NCBI GenBank assembly: GCA_963696025.1
Contig: CAVOII010000005.1
Coordinates: 1-64,000, forward strand
Source of the DNA: JABCYV01 sp963696025
GTDB lineage: Bacteria > Acidobacteriota > Terriglobia > Terriglobales > Acidobacteriaceae
DNA: 64,000 nucleotides
Reading direction: 5' to 3'
A program made the position numbers and the translations under genes. Shown here piece by piece: positions 8,377 to 16,756 of this stretch (position 1 is the stretch's first letter; each line of letters begins with the position of its first letter). The notes below the pieces were generated by a model. The model worked only from the letters and a program-made list of their open reading frames with translations, ran no database searches and was not told the DNA's origin.

Positions 8377-10101
8377 CTACCAGGCATAGGGATAACCGGC
8401 GGCCAACGCTTTCTCGAGTTCTGCGTCATAACCATAGATATCGTCGAAAAACCGAATCTGATTTTCCTCGTTCACGGTAGCCGTGCCGTAGACAATCAGA
8501 ACCGGAATTCGCGTGACGAGGTTCACCTGAAGATTGTTTTTCTCGCCGTTCATCGTGGCCTTTACCCGCTCCAAATCCCAGCCAGGATTGTTTCGCAACA
8601 CCCAAGCAACGAGGTCCGCAGGCTTCTCTACCCGAATGCATCCGTGGCTGAAATCGCGGACGTCCTGCGAGAACAGTTCCGGAGCATCTGTGCCATGCAG
8701 GTACACGTTCTCCGGATTGGGGAAGATGATCTTCACGAGGCCCAGAGAATTCGTTTCGCCGGGCTTTTGCCGCACCATCAGATGAAGCGATCTTATGCCT
8801 TCTAGAACCTCCGAGCTCACTTGATTGTCGGTTACGACCTCGCCTTTGGGCGTGACCACTTCAAAATTATGCTTGGCGATGTAGTTCGGGTCCTTCTGGA
8901 TGTGTGACACGATTTCGCTCCGCTGAATGCTGGGAGTCACGTCCCAGTAGGGCCGGAAGACCACGTATTGGATCTCTTTCTCAAAGATCGGAGACTTGTG
9001 GCCGTAGGCTTTTCCAATGATGACGTTCTTGTAGAAGGCGACGGTGCCATCCGGGTTCATCGCGCGTACACGATACTCAGGAAGATTCACAACCACGGGC
9101 GGTTGCGAGAAGGAATGCGGAAGCCAGCGCCACCGTTCGAGCGTCAACTTGATCTGGCGAATGCGGGCCGCCGGAGGCGTATTGAGTTCGTTGATCGTGC
9201 GCGCGTCAAGGTTGCCGGTGGGAGTTTCCCCATGTCTGTCCTGGTAATGCTTTACGCCCTCGACGAGAGCTCCGTCATAGATGGTCGCATCCGGATTCAG
9301 TTGTGCGCCTGCAGGAATGTCGCGGATGATTTGAAGAAACCACCCCAATCGCACCACGCCAGCGTAGGTTTGGCCGGGCCGCACAATCTTCGTGATCGTT
9401 GGCAGCTTCTCTCCGTCATCTTGCTTTGCGTATCCTTCATAAACCGGTAAAAGCGCGAGCAGCTTCCGGTAGCCCAAGAAGGGCGGTTCTATCTTCTGGA
9501 TTTCGGCGGCTGGATCGCCTGCATTCATGACCTGGGTCTGAATGAATTCCGCCAACGGGAGTGGTTCCCCTCCCATATCGAGCTGAAACTTGAATTCCTT
9601 CGGATTTACGCGGCCACAGTGGATGGCACGGATGTAGCGCATCGCCGAGACGGTAAGCGCGGTATCGAACGAAACAAAGTCTTGTTCAGACGGCTTTTGC
9701 CCCAGCTTGAGGATGCGGCCCTGCCATCGCGAGCCGTCGTAATCTTCGGGGTCGAGTCCTTTAGCGTCCGCATTTTGTAAGAGCTCGATCACGGCCAGCC
9801 CCTGGGGACGGACGCGGCCGTTCTGAACCCAAAGCAAAGAATAACCGTTCGTCTCGTAAAGTTTGGCGACCTCTGTTTTGTAGGGAGTAAAGTCGGACCA
9901 GCGAAGATCGGCATTACGACCTGAATCCACAATACCGTGGAGCGCGGGAACACCCGAGGCAGACAACCTCTGGCCTGCAAGAGCAGGGTACTGCTCCGCG
10001 AAGAACGCAGGGACGGTCTCGCCGCTCGCAACCGACATTCCGGCAACGACTACGCTCGTTAGAACGATCATCCACTGAGGCCGATAAACAGGGTTCCTCA
10101 C
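8377..10101 (-). CDS. YcbB-type L,D-transpeptidase
   Basis: A 574-residue murein L,D-transpeptidase of the YcbB/LdtD group. The N-terminus has a signal peptide (MIVLTSVVVAGMSVASG). A scaffold domain follows (GYSLLWVQNGRVRPQGLAVI), then a peptidoglycan-binding segment (VEGVKHYQDRHGETPTGNLD), then the YkuD catalytic domain with VVNLPEYRVRA, YWDVTPSIQR, and the catalytic block HGTDAPELF...RDFSHGCIRV, in which the cysteine is the nucleophile. It forms 3-3 crosslinks in peptidoglycan and is the target of carbapenems in relatives. It is the first gene of a two-gene unit with the DUF882 protein. Confidence 0.93.
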   Translation of the reverse strand: MRNPVYRPQWMIVLTSVVVAGMSVASGETVPAFFAEQYPALAGQRLSASGVPALHGIVDSGRNADLRWSDFTPYKTEVAKLYETNGYSLLWVQNGRVRPQGLAVIELLQNADAKGLDPEDYDGSRWQGRILKLGQKPSEQDFVSFDTALTVSAMRYIRAIHCGRVNPKEFKFQLDMGGEPLPLAEFIQTQVMNAGDPAAEIQKIEPPFLGYRKLLALLPVYEGYAKQDDGEKLPTITKIVRPGQTYAGVVRLGWFLQIIRDIPAGAQLNPDATIYDGALVEGVKHYQDRHGETPTGNLDARTINELNTPPAARIRQIKLTLERWRWLPHSFSQPPVVVNLPEYRVRAMNPDGTVAFYKNVIIGKAYGHKSPIFEKEIQYVVFRPYWDVTPSIQRSEIVSHIQKDPNYIAKHNFEVVTPKGEVVTDNQVSSEVLEGIRSLHLMVRQKPGETNSLGLVKIIFPNPENVYLHGTDAPELFSQDVRDFSHGCIRVEKPADLVAWVLRNNPGWDLERVKATMNGEKNNLQVNLVTRIPVLIVYGTATVNEENQIRFFDDIYGYDAELEKALAAGYPYAW

Positions 10102-10369
10102 AGCAAACCTCCAATTGATGTTTTATTTTGAGTATCGAAAGCAATTCCAGGTTCCTCTTACTTGGAAGGGATTTCTTGCGCCAGTATCGTCGCGATCAAA
10201 CGCTTGAGCCTTAGAGGTCGAGTGACTGTCGGTAAGCAGAGATTCCAACGATTCACAGACTTCGGAATCTCCTGTGCGCCGTTGGTGTGCGACTTCTCTT
10301 CCTGCGATTGCGCTATCGCTAATCCAAGAGTTTCTTGCACGTCAGCGTGCCAGGCGCCAGATTAAAAAT

Positions 10370-11170
10370 TCATTCGGCCTGCGAGCGTGCACGTTGCACC
10401 ATTTCGACTAGCATTTTCCGAGTTTCAGCCGGATTGCTTACCTCCCTCAAGAATGCAATGCGAGCACCACGCATGCCCTCCGGGGTCCGCAATCGGACCT
10501 GAAAACCAAGCCGATCGACTGTTGTCATCGTTGCTTCCGTTGAATCGATGTGAGCAAATTGTCGGGCGAGCAAGACTAGTGCGTCCTTGTGGTCGGCATT
10601 CATGTGCTGAATGATTTCGGCCATTGAGTCTGCGAGAGGGTCGGGTTGGCTGCGGTCATAATCGGATGCAGATACCCAGCCCATCACTCCGAAGCCGGCC
10701 ACGTAATAAACATCAATGACGTCCATGCGGTAGAACGAAAAGTCTTCAAAATCTACCCAATACTTGCTGTTGGCGTGACGCTCCAGGTACAGCTTGCGCA
10801 CTTCAGCCAACTCGGTGTTCGGTACCGGCAGAACGTCTCCTAGCAGCGTGACCCTCGATGCGCCGAGCGGTTGGCCGTCGGTGTCTTCCTGGGTAACCAG
10901 CAAGCTGGCGCGGGCGTCGGCCTGCAAGTTCTGCGTATGCATAGCCATGGTGCTGATCAGGAATATGGGACGGCCGTGATCGTCCAACCCGTAGGGCATT
11001 ACGGATCCAAATGGGAATCCTGGTTGTTTACGCGAAAGGGTAGAGAGACTGCCGACGTGGCCCAGATACACTAATGTGCGCGCACGTTCGGCGAACGTGG
11101 GCTCGGGGACTGGAGACTGGTCATTCGCAGGTCCAGGCCCCGCATGTTTTCTGCCGGATGAGGTTGTCAT
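10370..11170 (-). CDS. HugZ-like FMN-binding split-barrel protein with DUF2470 domain
   Basis: The N-terminal two thirds form a pyridoxamine-phosphate-oxidase-type split barrel (FPFGSVMPYGLDDHGRPIFL, LISTMAMHTQNLQADARASL). The C-terminus is a DUF2470 domain with HMNADHKDALVLLA, the heme-contacting part in HugZ heme oxygenases. It may degrade or bind heme or another tetrapyrrole in the cytoplasm. The gene lies 15 bases downstream of the ParB-like gene on the same strand. Confidence 0.88.
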   Translation of the reverse strand: MTTSSGRKHAGPGPANDQSPVPEPTFAERARTLVYLGHVGSLSTLSRKQPGFPFGSVMPYGLDDHGRPIFLISTMAMHTQNLQADARASLLVTQEDTDGQPLGASRVTLLGDVLPVPNTELAEVRKLYLERHANSKYWVDFEDFSFYRMDVIDVYYVAGFGVMGWVSASDYDRSQPDPLADSMAEIIQHMNADHKDALVLLARQFAHIDSTEATMTTVDRLGFQVRLRTPEGMRGARIAFLREVSNPAETRKMLVEMVQRARSQAE

Positions 11171-11185
11171 TCGTGGTTTGCTCTC

Positions 11186-12148
11186 CTAGGTTTCTTCGTC
11201 CGGTGGACCTGCCGCACCGGCCAGATCCTGCGGCCTGATCTTCTCGACATTGAATTTTGCCGCGCGCTCTCGCATCGTCTTCAGCACCTCTTCGAGTGGA
11301 GGCGGTTCGCCCTTAATCCAACGTAGCGGGTTGATGCGCGCTACCACGAAGGAGCGCAGGTACGGGCTGACAAGACCACGTTCTTTCAGCTTCTTTACCG
11401 CCGCCACAACTTTCTCCTCGAGGTCGAGCACCATCGTGGCCCGTTTCTCGTGATCCTTAATGGCGGTGCGGAGCGGTTCATCGGTAAAGGCCTCTAGTCG
11501 CCGGAGAATCGAATGGTAAGCACCACCACCGAAACGAGGGAGGCGCTCATAGCAGATGCCGAGAGTGACTAGGGCGGGTTCATCTAGGTAGAACGCGAAC
11601 TGGGACTCAGAACGCGTGGCATCTTCGTCCACCAGGCCACGGTAGATGCGTATGACCTCCAGGGAGCGTTCCTTGAGATTGTGAGCCTTCTCCGTATTCA
11701 GCGCCAGGATCTGCCAGGCTACCTCGCGGTCAGCCACGACGAGCGCTGTAATTGATCTCGCTCCAAGGTGGCGCATGGCTTCGAGGCGATGCCGACCGTT
11801 GGGAGTCCAGAAGCCTCCCTTCGGCGCGACCACTGCGATGATCGGGTCGAGAAAGCGCCCAGTCTTGTTGATGACATCGGCGAGCCGTTTGTGATGAGCG
11901 TCGGAGAGATCTCGTTGGAAAGGAGTGGGCTCGACGGCATCGATTGGCAGAATCGAGAGCAATATTGGGTGCCCGCCGAGCGGCTCCTTGTACAATCCCA
12001 CAAGGCAGCCCCCGGCTTTCTCGATCGCCTCTGCAACCTTCGCGGCAGCTCCTGTCGGCTGCTCTAGCCGGCATTCTGCTGGTCCGAGCCCCTTCGTGCC
12101 GGGTTTGGCTTTGCGAGGGCGTCTCCTGGCTGGTGCGCGCTTGACCAT
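11186..12148 (-). CDS. ParB-like nuclease-domain protein (stand-alone)
   Basis: A lysine/arginine-rich N-terminus leads into a ParB/Srx-fold domain: ILPIDAVEPTPFQRDLSDAH (the P..NPR-like region), LADVINKTGRFLDPIIAV, and FWTPNGRHRLEAMRHLGARS, which has the G-R-H-R that replaces GERR/GxRR of ParB and binds CTP or nucleotide in relatives. No partner ParA is present, so chromosome partitioning is unlikely; it may be a regulator or DNA-binding protein. It probably shares a transcript with the HugZ-like gene downstream. Confidence 0.75.
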   Translation of the reverse strand: MVKRAPARRRPRKAKPGTKGLGPAECRLEQPTGAAAKVAEAIEKAGGCLVGLYKEPLGGHPILLSILPIDAVEPTPFQRDLSDAHHKRLADVINKTGRFLDPIIAVVAPKGGFWTPNGRHRLEAMRHLGARSITALVVADREVAWQILALNTEKAHNLKERSLEVIRIYRGLVDEDATRSESQFAFYLDEPALVTLGICYERLPRFGGGAYHSILRRLEAFTDEPLRTAIKDHEKRATMVLDLEEKVVAAVKKLKERGLVSPYLRSFVVARINPLRWIKGEPPPLEEVLKTMRERAAKFNVEKIRPQDLAGAAGPPDEET

Positions 12149-12178
12149 GGCAGAGACTCTATTCTAGTTACCGGTGGA

Positions 12179-12418
12179 TTGTCTCTCGTCACCGATCACC
12201 GTCACAGGGTGTGCTGGCTCGATCCAGACAGTTACGACCTGTGGCTCGATCCGGGAATGAAGGATGTGGCTGCGGCGTCCGACCTGTTGAAACCCTACGA
12301 TGCCCAGCTGATGCGATGCTATCCCGTGACCACTCGGGTCAATCACGTCGCTAACGATGACGAGGGGTGCTCTACACCTGAGGAACTCGCCCACATTGAG
12401 AATCCACTCTTTTCGTAG
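12179..12418 (+). pseudogene. C-terminal fragment of a SRAP (YedK/HMCES) protein
   Basis: The frame carries DPDSYDLWLDPGMKDVAAAS, DLLKPYDAQLMRCYPVTTRV and NHVANDDEGCSTPEEL, the conserved C-terminal part of SOS-response-associated peptidases that crosslink to abasic sites in single-stranded DNA. The catalytic N-terminal Cys2 and most of the fold are absent upstream, where the ParB-like gene starts in the other direction. It is a truncated relic. Confidence 0.8.
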
Positions 12419-12563
12419 CGATGCGCTTGGCTACACGCTTCCCGACATGCGGCTAAATTGTACAATTGCGGTTGGCAGCGATCCTGCTGCTTTTGCAGCG
12501 AAGCTCCCGGGAGGTTCGCACTATGAGCGCGTGATCCAAGAGCGCTGAAAGGAAGGAGCCGTG

Positions 12564-12956
12564 ATGAACATCGCTTTCTTGGTCGGACGGATCATTTTTG
12601 GCGGATATTGGTTGATGGCAAGTTTCAACCACTTCAAGAATCTTAACTACATGAGCGAGTACGCGAAGGCGAGAGGGACACCGTCTCCCAAGCTGGCGGT
12701 AGCAGGAACCGGGGTCATCCTGCTGCTGGGCGGCCTCAGTATGTTGCTGGGAGCCTATCCTGTGGCCGGGATCATTCTGCTGATTATCTTCCTGCTGGGT
12801 GTGTCGTTCCAGATACATAATTTCTGGAAGGTGGACGACGCGCAAATGAAGCAAATCGACATGATCAACTTCACAAAGAATATGGCGCTCATCGGGGCAC
12901 TCTTGATGTTCTTGCTGCTACCGCATCCGTGGCCGCTGAGTCTGGGGAGCAATTAA
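12564..12956 (+). CDS. DoxX-family membrane protein
   Basis: About 130 residues with four predicted transmembrane segments (LVGRIIFGGYWLMAS; AVAGTGVILLLGGLSMLLG; AGIILLIIFLLGVSF; NMALIGALLMFLLLPH) and the DoxX-like pattern GxxHF.N..YM.EYAKARG.PSPKLA. GGAAGGAG precedes; GTG 12561 or ATG 12564 can serve as start. DoxX-like proteins are small inner-membrane proteins linked in some bacteria to redox stress; no specific role can be assigned. Confidence 0.82.
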   Translation: MNIAFLVGRIIFGGYWLMASFNHFKNLNYMSEYAKARGTPSPKLAVAGTGVILLLGGLSMLLGAYPVAGIILLIIFLLGVSFQIHNFWKVDDAQMKQIDMINFTKNMALIGALLMFLLLPHPWPLSLGSN

Positions 12957-12989
12957 AATAACCGATTCTAAGAACGAAGCACTACTGCC

Positions 12990-13340
12990 GTGACTCGCGA
13001 CACCATCACGATCTCACCGGGTTCGCGCTTTCGAGGTTCAATGATGCTGGCCGTCATTGCGGATGCGCTACAAATCGTCGTTTTTCCCTTATTTGTGGCA
13101 GGCGCTCTATCTCCCGCTGATGACATACTCGATTTCGGTATCGCAGCCGTGCTGGTTCACCTCCTTGGCTGGCACTGGGAATTTCTTCCATCATTTTTTG
13201 CCAAGCTCGTGCCCGGAGTCGATTTAGTTCCTTTCTGGACGATTGCCGTTGCGAACGTCTATCGGAAATCGAAGCGGATTGCGGTCAGCGCAGAAGAGAG
13301 GCGTCAGCAGCACCCAGCGCTAAGAGACCCACAAGGTTAG
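12990..13340 (+). CDS. small membrane protein
   Basis: A 116-residue protein starting at GTG 12990 with hydrophobic segments at about residues 18-40 (MLAVIADALQIVVFPLFVAG) and 47-63 (DFGIAAVLVHLLGWHWE), a third weaker one (VPFWTIAVANVY), and a charged C-terminal tail. It follows the DoxX-like gene by 33 bases and may be co-transcribed. I recognise no named family. Confidence 0.6.
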   Translation: MTRDTITISPGSRFRGSMMLAVIADALQIVVFPLFVAGALSPADDILDFGIAAVLVHLLGWHWEFLPSFFAKLVPGVDLVPFWTIAVANVYRKSKRIAVSAEERRQQHPALRDPQG

Positions 13341-13368
13341 TAAAGGCGCGAACCAGATGGAGGTCAGA

Positions 13369-13488
13369 ATGGCAGATTCCAAGGACACGTTCAAAGACCA
13401 CCTCGCCCGGTACCGGCAGATCGAGATCAGTGTCATCGGGAGGAAGTCCGGGCAAACAATTTCGATCCCAGTGTGGTTCGTTTTACTG
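13369..13488 (+). pseudogene. N-terminal fragment of a nitroreductase/DUF385-type protein
   Basis: ATG 13369, with GGAGG nine bases upstream, opens MADSKDTFKDHLARYRQIEI and then SVIGRKSGQTISIPVWFVL. This matches the start of the deazaflavin (F420)-dependent nitroreductase/quinone reductase-like group (L.T.GRKSG....P.WFV). Right after WFVLLDP the similarity stops, because the following bases belong to another gene on the opposite strand (13489-13714). It is a truncated gene meeting a second truncated gene head on. Confidence 0.6.
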
Positions 13489-13714
13489 GACCCGGCAGGC
13501 AAGTCCATTCACTACGCCCCTTGCGGAGAATGCGAAATTCGCCGCCTTTTTTGGCCGGCCAATCCAAGATAGTCGCGCCGTTGGTTATGAAGGGTGGTCC
13601 CGCCCTCAGTGCGTCCGCAATTTTCTCAGCGTCCGTTACAAGCAGGTGTTGAGTGTCTGAGCCCCCGCTGTGAGCGCAGCAAAAAGACAAAGTACGGTTA
13701 GCTTCATTTCGCAC
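13489..13714 (-). pseudogene. fragment of a conserved hypothetical protein
   Basis: On the minus strand the frame gives LLVTDAEKIADALRAGPPFI, TNGATILDWPAKKGGEFRIL and RKGRSEWTCLPG. I recall this as the N-terminal half of a conserved acidobacterial/proteobacterial protein of unknown function (ADALRAGP.FIT..AT..DWP...GGE...LR.G...WTCLPG). The family continues after CLPG, but here it breaks into the nitroreductase-like fragment of the other strand. The family assignment is from memory. Confidence 0.5.
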
Positions 13715-13770
13715 CGCAGGAGGAATTCTTGCGACACAGCTTCCAGTTCAACGTTGCCCGTTTGTGAACG

Positions 13771-14001
13771 CTACCTCGCGGAACCTTCCGGGTTTGCGCG
13801 ATCCCGTATCAGACGCTCGGTCCTCACTTCAGACTGGTTCATGCAGGTCAGGATCATGGTCTTGGAACAATCACCGCATAGCCAGAAGTGTTCCAACCGC
13901 TTGCCGCCTGTCTTTGTAGACAAAACGAACTGATAAACCTTGCCATCACTCAAGTAGTGGAGTTCCCGCCTGCAGTCCGGATTGGCACATTGGCTGACCA
14001 T
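13771..14001 (-). CDS. zinc-ribbon small protein
   Basis: From ATG 14001 the protein begins MVSQCANPDCRRELHYLSDG and continues with KRLEHFWLCGDCSKTMILTC. The CxxxxC...CxxC spacing forms a zinc ribbon. Small proteins with this layout are frequent in Acidobacteria, and no function is known. The frame is open further upstream to 14058, but the Cys-rich core starts directly after Met 14001. It follows the oxidoreductase gene on the same strand. Confidence 0.65.
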   Translation of the reverse strand: MVSQCANPDCRRELHYLSDGKVYQFVLSTKTGGKRLEHFWLCGDCSKTMILTCMNQSEVRTERLIRDRANPEGSAR

Positions 14002-14054
14002 CACACTCGTGCCTTGGCCGCCGCGCTGAGCGCTGTGGCTGATCTCCCACGGGG

Positions 14055-15203
14055 TCACGGTACTCTCGCCTCGTCGAAGCTTTCAATCTGCTGCCGCTCG
14101 CCTCGTTCGCCGGCGCGCCTTACAGCCTCGATGAGACGGGCGTTGTGAAGTGCGTGTTCAAAGCCGCGTGTGCTGTACGTGCCTGCATTCATATCGCGGA
14201 CAAGATGAGAGTAGACCTCTCCCACGTTGATCGCCGCGCCCATGAACCCACCGGGGACCGCGGGCTTGTCGGGTGTCGCGAACGGGATGTTCGACGTGAG
14301 CTTGAGATCCCCAGCCTGGCAGCCGTAGGGGTGATCACTGGTCAGGCTGAGCCATCCCTCTGAACCCCTGATTTCGAAACTGAAGCGAGCGTCCTCCGGT
14401 GCTACGTCACCGCTGATGTCGGCTGTGAATACCGCACCAGAACGCGTCTTCCCAAGGATGTCGACGTGATCGGCGGTTTCACGCACACTCTTCTCGCCAG
14501 TATCCGTCAGTTTGACGGTGGGCCAGAGAATCTCGGTTCGTGCATCAACTTCGACGATCTCTCCAAGGACTGCTTCCACCAGATCGAGCGTATGCCCGCC
14601 AGGGATGGTCAGTAGGTTGGCGCCAGAAGATGTTCTATTGAAATAGTCATACGTGGACGGCAGTTCCGGACCGAAGCCGATGGTGGCAGCGACAATTCTT
14701 GCGCTTAGCGGCCGTCCAATTTTTCCGGAAGAAAGCAACTCAGCCGCACGCCGCACGGCTGGATTCAAACGACCCTGCAATCCGATTGCGGTGTGGAGTG
14801 AACCTGCCGCCCTCGCCATCTCTTCAGTCTCCGCCACTGTGCGTCCGATGGGCGCCTCGCAGTAGACCGCTTTGCCGGTCTCCAGCGCTGCAAGAACGAG
14901 TTCGCGGTGTGCGGGCACCTTGACGGAGATCGTGATAAGGTCAATCCGGTCATCGTGGATCATCTCGAAGGGATCGGAAAACCAGCGATCAGCACCGAAG
15001 GCTTCAGCCGCTTCCCTCGCACTCTGCTCGTTGCGCGTTGCCACAGCCTCGAGCTTCAGGCCGGGAAGGCCGTTGATCGCCGAGACGTGCGAAACCTTCG
15101 CCCGCTCGCAGGCACGGTTGAGGACCTCTCGAATCAGATTGAAGCGTATACTTCGACGACAAGGTACACGAGGTGCATTATGGATGCTGCAACAAATCTG
15201 CAA
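14055..15203 (-). CDS. Gfo/Idh/MocA-family oxidoreductase, N-terminally truncated
   Basis: Residues 50-380 match the NAD(P)-dependent Gfo/Idh/MocA family: LKLEAVATRNEQSAREAAEA, VKVPAHRELVLAALETGKAV, YCEAPIGRTVAETEEMARAA (EKP-like motif, here EAP), GLQGRLNPAVRRAAEL and IPGGHTLDLVEAVLGE. The usual beta1-GxGxxG start (G.IG...RG....HVPAL..LP) is missing. Only AKVSHVSAINGLPG remains, preceded by about 30 residues of unrelated sequence. Without the Rossmann dinucleotide loop the enzyme is probably inactive, so this is likely a pseudogene although the frame is open. An upstream start at 15203 overlaps the divergent SnoaL gene. Confidence 0.75.
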   Translation of the reverse strand: MQICCSIHNAPRVPCRRSIRFNLIREVLNRACERAKVSHVSAINGLPGLKLEAVATRNEQSAREAAEAFGADRWFSDPFEMIHDDRIDLITISVKVPAHRELVLAALETGKAVYCEAPIGRTVAETEEMARAAGSLHTAIGLQGRLNPAVRRAAELLSSGKIGRPLSARIVAATIGFGPELPSTYDYFNRTSSGANLLTIPGGHTLDLVEAVLGEIVEVDARTEILWPTVKLTDTGEKSVRETADHVDILGKTRSGAVFTADISGDVAPEDARFSFEIRGSEGWLSLTSDHPYGCQAGDLKLTSNIPFATPDKPAVPGGFMGAAINVGEVYSHLVRDMNAGTYSTRGFEHALHNARLIEAVRRAGERGERQQIESFDEARVP

Positions 15204-15639
15204 AAATATGAAGAAACTGGATGATTCGTGGAACGCACAGGACTTGCAAACATTTCGGAAATATCACGCGAAGGATTGCGTCGTGCGCTGGCCGAATCAG
15301 CCACCCACACACGGCGTAGACGCCCACGAACAGGAAGCGATTGCATTCTTCAAGACGTTCCCTGACCAGCATCTCATCAACAATCCATACAAGATCATGC
15401 TGGCCCAAGGCGAATGGACGTGCACTGTGGCGGATTTCAGGGGAACGATGACAGGTCCGATGACGATGCCAGGCGGAACGGTGATCCAGCCTACGAACAA
15501 GAGTTTCCGCGTGGATTTCTGCACCGTTGCGCGCTGGAACGAACAAGGTCAGATCGTGGAAGAGAATCTTTTTTACGATCTCATGGGCATGCTGAAACAA
15601 ATAGGCTTGACGCCGGGCCAAGCGCAAAAGGCGGCGTAA
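15184..15639 (+). CDS. SnoaL-like ester cyclase family protein
   Basis: NTF2-fold SnoaL-like protein: KKLDDSWNAQDLQTFRKYHA, CVVRWPNQPPTHG, HEQEAIAFFKTFPDQHLINN, FRGTMTGPMTMPGG and the closing W.E.GQIVEENLFYDLMGML. The best family N-terminus (MDAATNLQ) lies one frame away, starting at ATG 15180. Removing one A from the run at 15201-15206 would join it to KKLDDSW, so a one-base insertion is likely. As it stands, starts at 15184 or 15208 are available. The enzyme type acts on small cyclic or polyketide-like substrates; the role is unknown. The dioxygenase gene follows after 17 bases. Confidence 0.75.
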   Translation: MLQQICKNMKKLDDSWNAQDLQTFRKYHAKDCVVRWPNQPPTHGVDAHEQEAIAFFKTFPDQHLINNPYKIMLAQGEWTCTVADFRGTMTGPMTMPGGTVIQPTNKSFRVDFCTVARWNEQGQIVEENLFYDLMGMLKQIGLTPGQAQKAA

Positions 15640-15656
15640 CGACGAGCGATCCAACG

Positions 15657-16439
15657 ATGGCCGAGCGGATGCCGGCGTTGTTCATTGGGCACGGGAATCC
15701 GATGAATGCGCTGCTGGTGAACTCTTATACGCAGCGGTGGGCAGCGATCGGCGCGACCCTGCCGAAGCCGAAGGCGATACTTTCAGTGTCGGCACACTGG
15801 TACATCGAAGACGCAGCCGTCACCGTGAGCACCGCGCCGAGGACGATCCACGACTTCGGGGGCTTTCCGCGTGAGCTGTATCAAGTGCAATACCCCGCGC
15901 CCGGCGATCCCGACCTCGCTGCGCATGTCCAGAAATTGCTTGCACCTGTGCCGGTGCGCCGCGACGACCGCTGGGGTCTCGACCACGGTACTTGGTCGGT
16001 TCTGCGCCACGTCTATCCACAAGCCGATATTCCAGTAGTTCAACTCAGCATTGATGAAACGCAACCACCCTCGTTCCACTACGAAGTCGGTGAGCGCCTG
16101 GCGCTCCTACGAGAAGAAGGAATTCTCATCCTCGGCAGCGGCAACGTCGTGCACAACCTGCATGCCTATGCTTGGGGACGGCACGCGCCGCAGCCGTACG
16201 ATTGGGCGATCTCGTTTGAAACTCGGGTCCGCGAGCTGCTCCTCGCCGGGGAGTACAAGCCGCTCGTGAATTACGAGCATCGGCTCGGCAGCGAAGCGGA
16301 ACTAGCAGTGCCCACGCCGGACTATTATCTGCCGCTGCTTTACGTCGCCGGCTCTCGCATATCGTCCGAGCCGCTCACGTTTCCTGTTGAGGGCGTAGAT
16401 GGCGGTTCGGTTTCGATGCTCGCATTGCAAGTGGGCTGA
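15657..16439 (+). CDS. DODA-type extradiol dioxygenase (YgiD-like)
   Basis: A class III extradiol ring-cleavage dioxygenase of the 4,5-DOPA dioxygenase group. MPALFIGHGNPMNAL carries the first iron histidine, SVSAHWYIE the second, DHGTWSVLRHVYPQADIPVV the substrate-site block, and ILGSGNVVHNL with PTPDYYLPLLYVAG the rest. Length (260 aa) is standard. ATG 15657 directly precedes the conserved RMPALFIGHG start. It probably opens a catechol-type ring with Fe(II) and oxygen in the cytoplasm. It is likely co-transcribed with the SnoaL-like gene. Confidence 0.92.
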   Translation: MAERMPALFIGHGNPMNALLVNSYTQRWAAIGATLPKPKAILSVSAHWYIEDAAVTVSTAPRTIHDFGGFPRELYQVQYPAPGDPDLAAHVQKLLAPVPVRRDDRWGLDHGTWSVLRHVYPQADIPVVQLSIDETQPPSFHYEVGERLALLREEGILILGSGNVVHNLHAYAWGRHAPQPYDWAISFETRVRELLLAGEYKPLVNYEHRLGSEAELAVPTPDYYLPLLYVAGSRISSEPLTFPVEGVDGGSVSMLALQVG

Positions 16440-16517
16440 TACGAACTGCGGAACCTAAATGCGAACGTGCGAACCCATCGACACGGTTCCGCCAAAAATC
16501 TCCCGCCGTGATGTTCA

Positions 16518-16625
16518 CTACTTTTGTGCGTACAGCGCCAGACTGCTGCTGTTCGCATGTTCCTGGGCTTCTTCGGATTCGGCATCCTTGCCTTTGAGAT
16601 AGGCGAGCGTCACGTCCAACGATTC
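16518..16625 (-). pseudogene. 3' end of a tyrosine recombinase gene (tail copy 3)
   Basis: The minus strand encodes ESLDVTLAYLKGKDAESEEA, then QEHANSSSLALYAQK and a TAG at 16518-16520. It begins abruptly at the ESL of LGHESL, so the breakpoint falls within the LGH motif. It lies about 130 bases beyond the end of module B and downstream of it in the same orientation. Confidence 0.7.
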
Positions 16626-16756
16626 GCGGCGAGCAGGATTTGCAAGCTGCTATTGCCGAGCACCTGAGGCTACGTTCCGATTGCCGACCCATTCGCGAAC
16701 TGGTGGACGTGCAGGGTTAGACTCAGTGGCCCGGTGGTGTTTCTTACGGTAGGCGC

